Positions 38,851-48,480 of a stretch of DNA of 64,000 nucleotides are shown here, in pieces; position 1 is the stretch's first letter; every line of letters begins with the position of its first letter. The DNA comes from Pseudomonas segetis (GTDB taxonomy: Bacteria; Pseudomonadota; Gammaproteobacteria; Pseudomonadales; Pseudomonadaceae). The stretch is from contig NZ_FZOG01000006.1 of assembly GCF_900188155.1 (NCBI RefSeq), forward strand, positions 1 to 64,000, read 5' to 3'. The translations under genes and the position numbers were made by a program. The notes below the pieces were generated by a model that had not been told where the DNA came from, searched no databases, and saw nothing but the letters and a program-made list of their open reading frames with translations.

Positions 38851-40101
38851 TTAGTGAGCAACGGCAGCAGCGCCGTGCTCGTCGATCAATGCGCCGGTGT
38901 GGAAACGGTCCATCGCAAATGGCTTGGCCAGCGGGTGCATTTCACCCTTGGCCAGGCTTGCGGCAAACACATGGCCCGAGCCAGGCGTCGCTTTGAAGCC
39001 GCCGGTGCCCCAACCGCAGTTGAAGAACAGATTAGGCACAGGCGTTTTCGAGATAATCGGGCAGGCGTCCGGGCTGGTGTCGACGATGCCACCCCACTGG
39101 CGGTTCATGCGAACCCGCGAAAGCACGGGGAACATTTCGACAATGGCTTGCAAGGTGTGCTCTATGGTCGGGTAAGAACCGCGCTGGCCGTAGCCATTCC
39201 ATCCGTCGATACCGGCGCCGATCACCAGGTCGCCTTTGTCCGACTGGCTGATGTAGCCATGGACCGCGTTGGACATGATCACACTGTCGATCACCGGCTT
39301 GATCGGCTCGGAAACCAATGCCTGCAATGGGTGCGACTCCAGCGGCAGGCGGAAGCCTGCAAGCTTGGCCATGTGCCCTGAGTTACCCGCAGTCACCACG
39401 CCGACACGCTTGCCGCCAATGAAGCCACGATTGGTTTCAACGCCAATCACCACGCCGTTTTCCTTGCGAAAGCCTGTCACTTCAGTCTGTTGCAACAGGT
39501 CGACGCCCAGGGCATCGGCGGCGCGCGCATAGCCCCAGGCCACGGCATCGTGACGCGCTACACCGCCGCGCCGCTGTACAGTCGAGCCCATGATTGGGTA
39601 GCGCGTGTTTTTGCTGCAATCAAGGTAGGGGATTTCTTCGGCGACCTGGCGCGCATCGAGCAATTCACCATCGACACCGTTTAGCCGGTTGGCACTGACA
39701 CGACGCTCCGAGTCACGCATGTCCTGCAAGGTGTGACACAGGTTATAGACGCCACGCTGCGAGAACATGACGTTGTAGTTGAGGTCCTGGGACAGGCCCT
39801 CCCACAACTTCATCGCGTGCTCATAGAGATGAGCCGACTCATCCCACAGGTAGTTGGAACGCACAATGGTGGTGTTACGTGCGGTATTACCGCCGCCCAG
39901 CCAGCCCTTCTCGACCACGGCGACGTTTTTCACGCCGAACTCCTTGGCCAGGTAATACGCGGTTGCCAAGCCATGACCACCACCGCCAACGATGATCACA
40001 TCGTAGACGGGCTTGGGGGTCGGGTTGCGCCACATGCGCTGCCAGTTTTCATGATGACTGAAGGCATGTTTGAACAGGCCAAAGCCAGAATATCGTTGCA
40101 T
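38851..40101 (-). CDS. soxB: Sarcosine oxidase beta subunit SoxB
   Basis: A 416-residue FAD flavoprotein subunit. The dinucleotide motif [18 protein letters not shown] (~33-50) is followed by the DAO fold, with [16 protein letters not shown] carrying the conserved region for covalent FMN/active site. The C-terminal stretch [17 protein letters not shown] is also typical. It starts at ATG 40101 after TAGGAGC. It is the catalytic subunit oxidising sarcosine, and it lies 39 bp after glyA in the same transcript. Confidence 0.96.
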   Translation of the reverse strand: MQRYSGFGLFKHAFSHHENWQRMWRNPTPKPVYDVIIVGGGGHGLATAYYLAKEFGVKNVAVVEKGWLGGGNTARNTTIVRSNYLWDESAHLYEHAMKLWEGLSQDLNYNVMFSQRGVYNLCHTLQDMRDSERRVSANRLNGVDGELLDARQVAEEIPYLDCSKNTRYPIMGSTVQRRGGVARHDAVAWGYARAADALGVDLLQQTEVTGFRKENGVVIGVETNRGFIGGKRVGVVTAGNSGHMAKLAGFRLPLESHPLQALVSEPIKPVIDSVIMSNAVHGYISQSDKGDLVIGAGIDGWNGYGQRGSYPTIEHTLQAIVEMFPVLSRVRMNRQWGGIVDTSPDACPIISKTPVPNLFFNCGWGTGGFKATPGSGHVFAASLAKGEMHPLAKPFAMDRFHTGALIDEHGAAAVAH

Positions 40102-40140
40102 GTGATGCTCCTAAATTTGAACCTGACTTAACCCGGCCAA

Positions 40141-41394
40141 TCAACGGTAAACGGGATAGTCCGCGCAGAGACCGCCAGCCAATGCCGCCACTTGTGCTTC
40201 AACATCGGCATCACCAAGGTGATCGAGGATGTCGCAAATCCAACCCGCCAAGGCCACGCACTGGGGCTCCTTGAAACCACGGGTAGTGACCGCTGGCGTA
40301 CCGATACGCAAGCCCGAGGTCACAAAGGGTGATTGCGGATCATTGGGCACCGCATTTTTGTTAACCGTGATACCGGCACGCCCCAAGGCGGCGTCGGCGT
40401 CTTTGCCGGTGATGCCTTGCTTGATCAAGCTGACCAGGAAAAGGTGGTTATCGGTACCACCGGAAACCACATCAAAACCGCGCTCGATAAACACCCGGGC
40501 CATGGCCTGGGCATTGCTGATGACTTGCGCCTGGTAGGCCACGAAGCCTGGCTCCAGCGCCTCTTTGAAACACACGGCCTTCGCTGCAATCACATGCATC
40601 AAGGGGCCGCCTTGCGCGCCGGGGAATACGGCAGCGTTGAGCTTTTTCTCGATCTCTTCGTTGCTTTTAGCCAGGATCAAACCACCACGCGGGCCGCGCA
40701 GGGTTTTGTGGGTGGTGGTGGTCACCACGTCGGCAAATGGCAGCGGATTCGGATACAGGCCTGCGGCAACCAAGCCAGCCACGTGGGCCATGTCCACAAA
40801 CAGGTAGGCACCCACTTTGTCGGCGATTTCGCGGAAACGTGGGAAGTCCAGGGTTTTCGAGTAGGCCGAGAATCCAGCCACGATCATCTTGGGCTTGTGC
40901 TCCAGGGCCAACCGTTCGATTTCATCGTAATCAATCAAGCCGGTGCTGGTGTCGATCCCATATTGCACGGCGTTGTACAGCTTGCCGGATGAACTGACTT
41001 TGGCGCCGTGGGTCAGGTGTCCACCATGGGCAAGGCTCATGCCCAGGATGGTATCGCCAGCTTGCAACAATGCCAGATACACCGCCGAGTTGGCGGACGA
41101 TCCCGAGTGCGGCTGCACGTTGGCGTAATCAGCACCAAAGAGTTGCTTGGCACGGTCGATCGCCAGCTGCTCGACCTTGTCGACGAACTCGCAACCACCG
41201 TAATAGCGCTTGCCCGGGTAGCCTTCAGCGTATTTGTTGGTCAATCCGCTGCCTTGCGCTTCCATCACGCGCTGGCTGGTGTAGTTCTCCGAGGCGATCA
41301 GCTCGATGTGATGCTCCTGACGCCGCTCTTCTTCATTAATTGCGCTGAGCAAGGCGTCGTCGTAACCCTGAATTTGGTCATGCTTGCTAAACAT
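40141..41394 (-). CDS. glyA: Serine hydroxymethyltransferase (betaine-cluster copy)
   Basis: 417 residues from ATG 41394, with AGGAG upstream; the longer frame is an extension. The PLP lysine is in [16 protein letters not shown], and the folate/PLP regions [32 protein letters not shown] are typical (cited in part: SENYTSQRV). It converts glycine plus methylene-THF to serine, draining both products of sarcosine oxidation. It is the first gene of the sox series; a second, housekeeping glyA is expected elsewhere in the genome. The promoter lies in the 526-bp gap to the right. Confidence 0.96.
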   Translation of the reverse strand: MFSKHDQIQGYDDALLSAINEEERRQEHHIELIASENYTSQRVMEAQGSGLTNKYAEGYPGKRYYGGCEFVDKVEQLAIDRAKQLFGADYANVQPHSGSSANSAVYLALLQAGDTILGMSLAHGGHLTHGAKVSSSGKLYNAVQYGIDTSTGLIDYDEIERLALEHKPKMIVAGFSAYSKTLDFPRFREIADKVGAYLFVDMAHVAGLVAAGLYPNPLPFADVVTTTTHKTLRGPRGGLILAKSNEEIEKKLNAAVFPGAQGGPLMHVIAAKAVCFKEALEPGFVAYQAQVISNAQAMARVFIERGFDVVSGGTDNHLFLVSLIKQGITGKDADAALGRAGITVNKNAVPNDPQSPFVTSGLRIGTPAVTTRGFKEPQCVALAGWICDILDHLGDADVEAQVAALAGGLCADYPVYR

Positions 41395-41920
41395 CGCTGA
41401 TCTCCTGCGGCACAGTATTGTTGGGCTCGGTGTATTGCCGTTTGCAGCGATGGTATGACTCGGCTCAGGCACCCAGATGCCTATGTACGTCATGGGGAAA
41501 TTCGTTTACGACATGCCCATGTCGCAAATCAGTCACTGCGTGCTGCAGCTCCTGCCGCACGTCCGAAAAGATTGCTTGCTGGCGCTGGCCGGGCGAAAAA
41601 CCCGTGTTATAGTCTCGGCACAGCGCATTGGTGCCTTGGGCATCAAACCCGCTGCCTTTCATTCAACATGGCTGAAGCACTGATGACGTTCGCGCATGTA
41701 CTTACTCAAGTTGCCACGGTTATCCTGACCGCTGAGTTCGCGCGACCGCTACCTTTTGCCATCGCACCACCTCCTGTCGCAACAAGCCCAAGCGGCGTAT
41801 GCCCGCCACCAGCGCCATAACGCTCGCCTGACACCGAAACTTTTTCTGGCTCCAACCTGACGCACTTGCTGCTAATCAGCCCGTGCCCGGAGCCTATGGC
41901 TTGACGACAGGAACAACCCA
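41395..41920. promoter_or_regulatory. Divergent promoter region glyA / EamA transporter
   Basis: A 526-bp gap between divergent genes. GbdR control of the glyA-sox series is expected from P. aeruginosa work, so its site should lie in the left part, but I cannot point to it with confidence. The frames here (for example 41455-41820, or an ATG at 41668) lack ribosome sites and familiar sequence and were not called. Confidence 0.45.
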
Positions 41921-42778
41921 ATGAAACTCAGCCAAGCAATGGGGGCATACGCCACCACGAGCCTTTTTGTATTGCTCTGGAGCAGCGGTGCAATTTTCGC
42001 CAAATGGGGGCTTGACCACTCCTCGGCATTCGCTTTTCTCTTGCTTCGTTTTGCAATCGCCTTTGGTGCCCTGTTACTTCTCGGCATCTATCGCAAACGC
42101 CTGCTGCCGGACAGCGGTACGCGCAAACGGGTTGCCGCCACCGGCCTGCTCATGATCGGCGGCTATTCGGTTTGCTATTTGATGGCACTCGACAAAGGCA
42201 TCACACCCGGCGTGCTGGCAACCCTGCTGGGCGTGCAGCCCATTCTCACCTTGCTGGTACTGGAAAGACGCTTTGCTGCACGTCGTCTTATCGGCCTGGG
42301 CCTGGCACTGGCCGGTTTGGTTATGGTGGTACTGCAGAGCTTGCTTGCAGCTGACTTCTCACTCGCCGGCATCGCTTTTGCGCTGGGCGCATTGGTCTGC
42401 GTCACCTGCGGTGCCATTGCACAGAAAAGCATCCAGCAGGAACCCTTCCAGGTGCTGCCGCTGCAATATGCCATCAGCCTGTTGCTATGCCTGGTAGTGG
42501 CCCCGAGCCAACCCTTGCACTTTGAACACAGCTTGAGCTTTTTGATTCCGTTGCTGTGGCTGGGACTGGTGATTTCGGTGGTCGCGCAACTCTTGCTGTA
42601 TCGCTTGATCAGCGCCGGAAACCTGGTCAATGTCACCAGCTTGTTTTATCTGATTCCGGTGGTAACGGCCATCATGGACTACCTGTTTTTCGGCAACCTG
42701 CTTTCTGGCCTGAGCCTGCTCGGAATGCTGGCTATCCTGTTGGGGCTGGGGTTGGTGTTTCGCCAACCTAGAACCTGA
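41921..42778 (+). CDS. EamA/DMT-family transporter
   Basis: A 285-residue membrane protein with ten predicted helices in two EamA repeats: first LFVLLWSSGAIFAKWGLDHS, second from about residue 150 (LAGIAFALGALVCVTCGAIA). The C-terminal GLSLLGMLAILLGLGLVF is typical. It has the usual drug/metabolite exporter fold. The substrate is unknown, though many relatives export amino acids or related metabolites, and the neighbouring genes are glycine, serine and threonine enzymes. A GGAAC site precedes the ATG. Confidence 0.85.
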   Translation: MKLSQAMGAYATTSLFVLLWSSGAIFAKWGLDHSSAFAFLLLRFAIAFGALLLLGIYRKRLLPDSGTRKRVAATGLLMIGGYSVCYLMALDKGITPGVLATLLGVQPILTLLVLERRFAARRLIGLGLALAGLVMVVLQSLLAADFSLAGIAFALGALVCVTCGAIAQKSIQQEPFQVLPLQYAISLLLCLVVAPSQPLHFEHSLSFLIPLLWLGLVISVVAQLLLYRLISAGNLVNVTSLFYLIPVVTAIMDYLFFGNLLSGLSLLGMLAILLGLGLVFRQPRT

Positions 42779-42901
42779 CCGATGCAAGCAATGGGGCAAG
42801 GCAATATGACGCTTGCCTCTCCTGGCTCAACCTCGCGTAAAATGCGGCCATACCGCCTGCCCTCACGAGGGGCATTCAGGCAACGGCCAGAAGGACCCAA
42901 G

Positions 42902-43948
42902 ATGACCGATCAAACGCAACAGTTCGCCAGTGACAACTATTCCGGTATCTGCCCTGAAGCCTGGGCAGCCATGGCCGAAGCCAACCAGGGCCACGACCGT
43001 GCCTACGGAGACGATCAATGGACCGCCCGCGCCGCCGATCACTTTCGTAAGCTGTTTGAGACTGACTGCGAAGTATTCTTTGCCTTTAACGGAACCGCCG
43101 CCAACTCACTGGCGCTGGCGGCTCTATGCCAGAGCTACCACAGCGTGATTTGCTCCGAGACAGCCCACGTCGAAACCGACGAATGCGGCGCGCCGGAGTT
43201 TTTCTCCAATGGCTCGAAACTGCTGGTCGCAAGCAGCGAAAGCGGCAAGATGACCCCACAATCGATCCGCGAAGTCGCCCTCAAGCGTCAGGACATCCAC
43301 TACCCCAAGCCCCGTGTGGTAACCCTGACCCAGGCCACGGAAGTCGGTACCGTCTACACCCCGGAAGAAATTCGCGCTATCAGCGACACCTGCCACGAAC
43401 TTGGCCTTAACCTGCACATGGACGGCGCCCGCTTCTCCAACGCCTGCGCATTTCTCGGCTGCTCACCCGCAGAGCTGACCTGGAAAGCTGGCGTTGACGT
43501 GTTGTGCTTTGGCGGCACCAAGAATGGCATGGCCGTTGGTGAAGCAATTCTGTTCTTTAACAAGGACCTGGCCGAAGACTTCGATTATCGCTGCAAACAG
43601 GCCGGCCAACTGGCCTCGAAAATGCGCTACCTGTCAGCGCCATGGGTCGGCATTTTGCAAAACGATGCCTGGCTGCATTACGCCCAACACGCCAATAGCT
43701 GCGCTCGCCTGCTCGCTGAATTGGTCAGCGACGTGCCCGGCGTCAGCCTGATGTTCCCGGTACAGGCCAACGGGGTATTCCTGCAGATGTCAGAACCCGC
43801 CCTGGAAACCCTGCGCAACAAAGGTTGGCGCTTCTACACCTTCATCGGTGCCGGCGGCGCCCGCTTTATGTGCTCCTGGGATACCGATAAAGAACGCGTA
43901 CGCCAACTGGCCGCCGACATTCGCTCGGCTATGGGTACAGCAGTTTAG
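42902..43948 (+). CDS. ltaE: Low-specificity L-threonine aldolase
   Basis: 348 residues from ATG 42902, with AAGGA upstream; the longer frame from 42782 covers the leader. A fold-type I PLP enzyme: FASDNYSGICPEAW at the N-terminus, NLHMDGARFSNA with the PLP-contacting Asp/Arg, and the Schiff-base Lys in CFGGTKNGMAVGEAI. It cleaves threonine or allo-threonine to glycine and acetaldehyde. It matches PA5413, which sits in the same place beside the betaine genes in P. aeruginosa. Confidence 0.93.
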   Translation: MTDQTQQFASDNYSGICPEAWAAMAEANQGHDRAYGDDQWTARAADHFRKLFETDCEVFFAFNGTAANSLALAALCQSYHSVICSETAHVETDECGAPEFFSNGSKLLVASSESGKMTPQSIREVALKRQDIHYPKPRVVTLTQATEVGTVYTPEEIRAISDTCHELGLNLHMDGARFSNACAFLGCSPAELTWKAGVDVLCFGGTKNGMAVGEAILFFNKDLAEDFDYRCKQAGQLASKMRYLSAPWVGILQNDAWLHYAQHANSCARLLAELVSDVPGVSLMFPVQANGVFLQMSEPALETLRNKGWRFYTFIGAGGARFMCSWDTDKERVRQLAADIRSAMGTAV

Positions 43949-43988
43949 TCCACAAGCAAACTTCAAGAACCGCCAACCAAATAATATA

Positions 43989-44016
43989 ACGGGAGCAACT
44001 GATCAGTTGCTCCCGT
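43989..44016 (+). terminator. Perfect 28-base palindrome, terminator of ltaE
   Basis: ACGGGAGCAACTGA is followed directly by its exact complement, then CCTTAGAGTTTTGTTTTTGG. The 12-bp stem around GATC and the later T-runs fit a terminator 41 bases after ltaE. Confidence 0.7.
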
Positions 44017-44190
44017 CCTTAGAGTTTTGTTTTTGGCCATTACAGATGGCATATAGAGTTAACTGTTACAGGCCAAAACAATCCAACCCGTACTTTCAAT
44101 CAAATCAATTGGCATACCCAACATGCTGCGCCAGCACATTGGAGCGACTCAGGGCATAGCTACGAAAACCCAGCACCAATTTAATCTCAA

Positions 44191-44227
44191 TAAATATCAT
44201 CAAAGATACTTCCTTTGATGATATTTA
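44191..44227 (-). terminator. Terminator of the T6SS effector operon
   Basis: A 15-bp perfect inverted repeat (TAAATATCATCAAAG and its complement) with a seven-base loop, 25 bases beyond the stop of the Sel1 gene. It is AT-rich with a weak T-tail on the minus strand. Confidence 0.65.
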
Positions 44228-44251
44228 AAGCCGTGACCAATAAGCTAAAAA

Positions 44252-45262
44252 TCAAAACCCTAGCTTATCAGGATAAAACGACACTGGCGGATGTGTCTTC
44301 TTCCACTGTTCAGCAAATACCTTGGCTTGCTCTAATTCTTCAGGAGTCATCTTGGCGGCTATTTCAGGCATAACCTCATCTAAATAGACTTGAATATTAC
44401 CGCCGCCGTCTAAAACTCTAAGCAGTGATAACAGGCCATAGCCTTTAACCCGATCAAGCGGATAGCCTATCGCATCAGGTTCATGAGCCAGGTACGCACC
44501 GTAACTGGAAATAGCTGAAACATAACCCAGCTTACTTGCCTCTGCCATCCAATGACGCACTTCCTCAATATCTTTGCCCTTGGCATGACCATCATTATAA
44601 AGAGTGTCTGCATATTGCATCATACCTTTCGGATCCCCCCCTTCAGCGCTAGCCTTGAGCCATTTCTTAACTGCAGCGCTTCGGTTCCATGGTAGGAAGA
44701 AACCATTACCCTCTAAATATTTATTTGCTAACAACCACTGTGCTGGTGCGTAACCTGCTTCAGCAGATTGTTTCAGCCACTCTATATCTGCAGTGGCGTT
44801 ATACATAATATTCATCGCCTCGCTATCACCTTGCTCTGCCAGTGGGCGGGCTGTATTTCTAAGCTGTAACAGCCAATCACCAGCTGACTTAGTTCCGGCA
44901 GGGCAGTTTTTCATGATCGAACACAAGTCACTGTCCGCACCCGACAGCCTGAACATTGCGTAATAGTCGCCTTGATTTGCAGCCGCGATGTACCATTTCG
45001 CGGCTTCTTTAGTGACGTACCGATGTTCTAGACGTATATCTTCAGCAAGATAATACTGCGCATCTGAGTCACCTGCCTCAGCGGCTATCAGCAAATCGTT
45101 ATATGCTGGCTTGTATTGGTTAAATAGCGTAATCCCACGTTCTTTAGCAGCTTGCTGCTCAGGGCTAAGTTGCGCGCAGGCCATATTCACAACAGCAAAC
45201 ATCAACGCAACAACCGAAATAGCTTTTCTTAAAAACATAACGCTCACTTTTATATAACTCAT
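44252..45262 (-). CDS. Exported Sel1-repeat protein, candidate T6SS immunity protein
   Basis: 336 residues. ATG 45262 overlaps the stop of the effector gene as ATGA; an internal ATG at 45238 also gives a good signal peptide. The signal sequence is hydrophobic (ISVVALMFAVVNMACA|QLS), so the protein should be periplasmic. Sel1-like repeats are visible: DAQYYLAEDIRLEHRYVTKE, APAQWLLANKYLEGNGF, and GMMQYADTLYNDGHAKGKD. Sel1 proteins serve as immunity proteins for some T6SS effectors, for example those of PldB. Position and export make it the likely antidote to the effector gene before it; direct proof is lacking. Confidence 0.8.
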   Translation of the reverse strand: MSYIKVSVMFLRKAISVVALMFAVVNMACAQLSPEQQAAKERGITLFNQYKPAYNDLLIAAEAGDSDAQYYLAEDIRLEHRYVTKEAAKWYIAAANQGDYYAMFRLSGADSDLCSIMKNCPAGTKSAGDWLLQLRNTARPLAEQGDSEAMNIMYNATADIEWLKQSAEAGYAPAQWLLANKYLEGNGFFLPWNRSAAVKKWLKASAEGGDPKGMMQYADTLYNDGHAKGKDIEEVRHWMAEASKLGYVSAISSYGAYLAHEPDAIGYPLDRVKGYGLLSLLRVLDGGGNIQVYLDEVMPEIAAKMTPEELEQAKVFAEQWKKTHPPVSFYPDKLGF

Positions 45263-48200
45263 TGAGCCGGACCAATATATTCCGCTCGACCTGCCGGTAT
45301 AAATGTTCGACCATAATAACTACTGCGCTGACAAAAGCCATCCTTCAAGGCACCTAAAGTCATGGTATATGCTTTATATCTTGCTCGCATTCTATTATTA
45401 GCCCCGTCCAAGCCTAATACACGTTCAGCCATAAAGTTATCTAATGCCAAGCGATTTTCACAATAGCTCTGGCCTGAAGTTTCTGGCTTGGTGCCAAAGC
45501 GATTCATACGAGTGCAGGCCTCTTCAAATTGGCGTTGGGCTTCAGCCAACTTGCCAGTGGCCTGGGCTTGCCTTGTAATCCACCCTAGAATCCGTTCAAT
45601 TGCCTGCTGTTGAAGTAAGTGACACTGTACTTCGGCATAACGTTGAACCCGGCTTTCGGGCTGCCCATCAATAATCACTGTATTTGTTACAGAGAACGCC
45701 TCTGGAGGGCTAATCAGCGTCATTAGCATCGGCCCAAGCGCTTCAGGGATAGCCTCGACAAACCACCGCTCAAGCTCTGCCGGTTTTCTGTAAGTCATGA
45801 TGCCGTGTGCTATCGGCCCGCCTTTGCCTCCTTGCGTCAGGGCTTCGTACAGGGAAAAAGCCATGTCCATCATGTAGACCATTTTCATGTCGAGACCCAC
45901 CGCGGCCAGCAGGTTGAGCATAGACATCATGCCAAATGCGTCACTGGTGACCCAGCCTAATGGGCGGTAATGATTTTCTCGCAGTTCACGGCGAAATATA
46001 TTAATCAGCTCGGCAACCGCTTGGTAACCGACCTCAAAACTGAATACGCCATCCACACCCGGCCCGGCGATAACGGCGGCTTTGATGGTAAGGATCAAAC
46101 GGTTGTTTTGCAGCGAGATGCTCAACTCGGCCTTGGCACCTATACCTGCCGCAATGCTCAGGTTCGCGCCCAATCGCGCCAGGCTGAGCCACTGATTGTC
46201 TTGCGCCACAGTGCTTGCATCCGCTCCTGCTAGTGGAGCGCTACGCAATGCGGCCAGAGCCGCAGGCGGTGCCCAATTGACTGCACCGGTTATCTTGATA
46301 CCAGCTTGCACTCCGGCGAAGACATTGAACTGCGCCTTGACGCCATCGTCGACGCGCATGTCGCCCGATCCGCTTGTAACTGGCTGGCTGGCATGGGTGC
46401 TATTGATGGTACCGGGCGTACGTGTGCCTGGCTGGGATGGATCCAGCAACAGATCATGGCTGGATTTATCTGGCCCAAAGCGCAAGCTGCCAGCCAGCAT
46501 CAGTGAAGCGCCAGCGTAGCCCCAGGCCAGGATGCTGCAATGGAACGAAAACCGCCCCAGATTCAGCTCTTGCTTAGCCCCTTTATAATCGACATATGTC
46601 AGCTTGAGATCGGTTGCAGTGCTTCGCTCAGGTATATCGACCTTGAGCAACTCCACTTCGCCCCGGGCCAAGTCGATATCCAAGGTTGCACTGGCAAAGG
46701 CCTGGAAGCCTTCCGCCATTGTAAAGTTTGGCGTGGCAACAGATGCGGCTGAATGGATGCTCGGCTGCGGTGGTGTCAGGCAACGTATAAGCTGCGCCTG
46801 CGGGCTTTGATCAAACAGGCGTAATGCAGTACGTGCATCTTGCCTGAACAGTATTTGTTGCAAACGTTCGCCCCACTCAGCGCGGGTGCCGGCATCATCC
46901 AAAATGGCTACCTGCCAATGCTGCGTCTGCAAATACTGATAAAACAATTCGATGTCGAACCAGCCTTCGTCGTCGAACCAATTACCGGCTTGGTCTTTTA
47001 ACTGTTTTGCGCCCTGGCTGAGAAGCCATTCTTGAAACTCAGTTCGCGCCCCTTCAGCGACTGAATTGGCACCACTGACCGAACTGCGTAACTTCGAGGG
47101 AGAGTCTTTGAGTAACTTGACGGCATCAGCTTTGAAGTTATCGCCCATGTCCTTGAGGCTAAAGTGGCTGAGTACACTTTTACCGTCGGCAAAGCTGACT
47201 TCGCGCAAGGGGAAATGGGTTTTTACCAAGCGCTCCACCGGCTTGGGCTTGAAATCGTCAGGCTGCCATATCAAATGACGGCGTGGGTGCATGCTAGCCA
47301 CATTCTGTTCAGCAAGCGTTTTCAAGCTCAATTTTTCTGTGAGCAGGGCACTACGCTCCAAACTCTCTGCTTCGACCAAACCTGCTGGGGCTGGCGTGTT
47401 CTCACCACTGGCCTCGATCCAGGCTTTGTATTTGTCACTTATGCGCTGAGTAACTTGCAACAAGCGCTGCTCAAGCGATAAGTAGTGTTTGAATGCAGCC
47501 ACGCCACTATCAAGCCCTGCCCCTGCGGCGCTATCGACCAGGGCAAATTCAGGCAATGCAAGCCCGTAGTCGGCAACCGCAATAATCGCGTCTAGATACT
47601 CACTGTACTGAATACCCTGTTCGTTGCTATCGATCCAACTCATATAGGTAGCGAGCTTTGCACGGCAGTTAACAGTACAGTCAAGTGCATCGTCGTAACG
47701 CGACTTTCTTTCCGCTAGCAATTTGGCAATTTCATCCAGGCTATAAACCGGAAGCTCGCCCTGGCTAAGCAGTGCATCCCGAGCTTTGAGATAGGTCTCT
47801 ACACGCTTACGCGCCTCCATGGCTTCGGGGGTAAAAAGGTGTTCGTTTTCGTATGTGTAGCCTTGGCTTTGAGCAATCTGGAGCGCGCGATCACGCAATG
47901 AGTCCCACTCGCGGTATAGGGGATCAAGTCGTTGATACTCATCCCAAGTTGGAGTTGCTCGCATACGCGGGTCCATCAGCGCATAGGCACGCTTTTGCAA
48001 ATAGCGCGCTTCCAGATGAGGCTCTTCGGCCTCAATCTGCAGCATTCTGTCTCTCTGAGCGCCCCCAAGGAAGTTTGCCAGTACTGGCTCCATGAAGTAC
48101 TCAAGCAGGCCGCTCTCATCCAAGCCTTTTTTGCGCTCATCAGGGCTTTTAGTCGGTGCGATTTGTTGCCCGAGCTTATGCTCAGCTTCTTTAAGCAGCG

Positions 48201-48459
48201 AGGCGACACGCTCGGGAATTAGCCAGAAAGCCTTCTCGTCCGTGGCATAGATAATGCTGCCATAGCGCGTCGTACAAGGGTGCGCAGCTTCTTCATCAAA
48301 GCTTTGCTCACAGGTCGGCAGTTCTTGGGGCAGTGGGTCAAGTTGCAGTACATCGCGAGTGCCTGCCGCCTGATCTGACGATGCCTGAGCGGACGTATCA
48401 CCCGAGTTTTGCTGCTGGGTTGACGGCCCTGCCTGCGCTGGGCTTGAAGTGTTGTCCAT
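45259..48459 (-). CDS. Candidate T6SS effector, large VasX-like protein
   Basis: 1,066 residues from ATG 48459 (GGA at eight bases); an in-frame ATG at 48471 adds four. The N-terminal ~40 residues are a Gln/Ser/Ala-rich disordered tail. Numbering from 48471: a mostly helical region follows (41-570; TRYGSIIYATDEKAFWLIPE, a cysteine pair CTVNC near 265-269). A segment at 711-830 resembles the core of the VasX/BTH_I2691-type effectors (FNVFAGVQAGIKITGAVNW; AAGIGAKAELSISLQNNRL; AGPGVDGVFSFEVG), and hydrophobic stretches lie at 645-662 and 847-878. No nuclease, lipase or peptidoglycan-hydrolase motif was seen. It follows the DUF4123 adaptor gene and precedes an exported Sel1 gene. A membrane-acting toxin is plausible but inferred. 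Confidence 0.72.
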   Translation of the reverse strand: MDNTSSPAQAGPSTQQQNSGDTSAQASSDQAAGTRDVLQLDPLPQELPTCEQSFDEEAAHPCTTRYGSIIYATDEKAFWLIPERVASLLKEAEHKLGQQIAPTKSPDERKKGLDESGLLEYFMEPVLANFLGGAQRDRMLQIEAEEPHLEARYLQKRAYALMDPRMRATPTWDEYQRLDPLYREWDSLRDRALQIAQSQGYTYENEHLFTPEAMEARKRVETYLKARDALLSQGELPVYSLDEIAKLLAERKSRYDDALDCTVNCRAKLATYMSWIDSNEQGIQYSEYLDAIIAVADYGLALPEFALVDSAAGAGLDSGVAAFKHYLSLEQRLLQVTQRISDKYKAWIEASGENTPAPAGLVEAESLERSALLTEKLSLKTLAEQNVASMHPRRHLIWQPDDFKPKPVERLVKTHFPLREVSFADGKSVLSHFSLKDMGDNFKADAVKLLKDSPSKLRSSVSGANSVAEGARTEFQEWLLSQGAKQLKDQAGNWFDDEGWFDIELFYQYLQTQHWQVAILDDAGTRAEWGERLQQILFRQDARTALRLFDQSPQAQLIRCLTPPQPSIHSAASVATPNFTMAEGFQAFASATLDIDLARGEVELLKVDIPERSTATDLKLTYVDYKGAKQELNLGRFSFHCSILAWGYAGASLMLAGSLRFGPDKSSHDLLLDPSQPGTRTPGTINSTHASQPVTSGSGDMRVDDGVKAQFNVFAGVQAGIKITGAVNWAPPAALAALRSAPLAGADASTVAQDNQWLSLARLGANLSIAAGIGAKAELSISLQNNRLILTIKAAVIAGPGVDGVFSFEVGYQAVAELINIFRRELRENHYRPLGWVTSDAFGMMSMLNLLAAVGLDMKMVYMMDMAFSLYEALTQGGKGGPIAHGIMTYRKPAELERWFVEAIPEALGPMLMTLISPPEAFSVTNTVIIDGQPESRVQRYAEVQCHLLQQQAIERILGWITRQAQATGKLAEAQRQFEEACTRMNRFGTKPETSGQSYCENRLALDNFMAERVLGLDGANNRMRARYKAYTMTLGALKDGFCQRSSYYGRTFIPAGRAEYIGPAQ

Positions 48460-48480
48460 GAGTGATTCCATTCAACTGGA

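Larger units (their letters stand above)
43949..44251. other. Junction between betaine cluster and T6SS island
   Basis: A 303-bp non-coding, AT-rich stretch between two convergent genes. It holds the palindrome at 43989-44016, the inverted repeat at 44191-44227 and no gene. It is the left edge of the inserted T6SS segment. No tRNA end, transposase remnant or clear direct repeat matching the right edge was seen. Confidence 0.6.

Noticed and set aside
41668..41820. Possible 51-residue peptide in the glyA-EamA gap
   Set aside because: It has a Pro/Ala-rich sequence without a ribosome site or recognisable pattern; probably chance.
43949..44251. Attachment site or IS remnant at the left edge of the T6SS island
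   Set aside because: Only hairpins are visible. There is no tRNA 3' end, no transposase fragment and no direct repeat shared with the right edge at 52049-52473.
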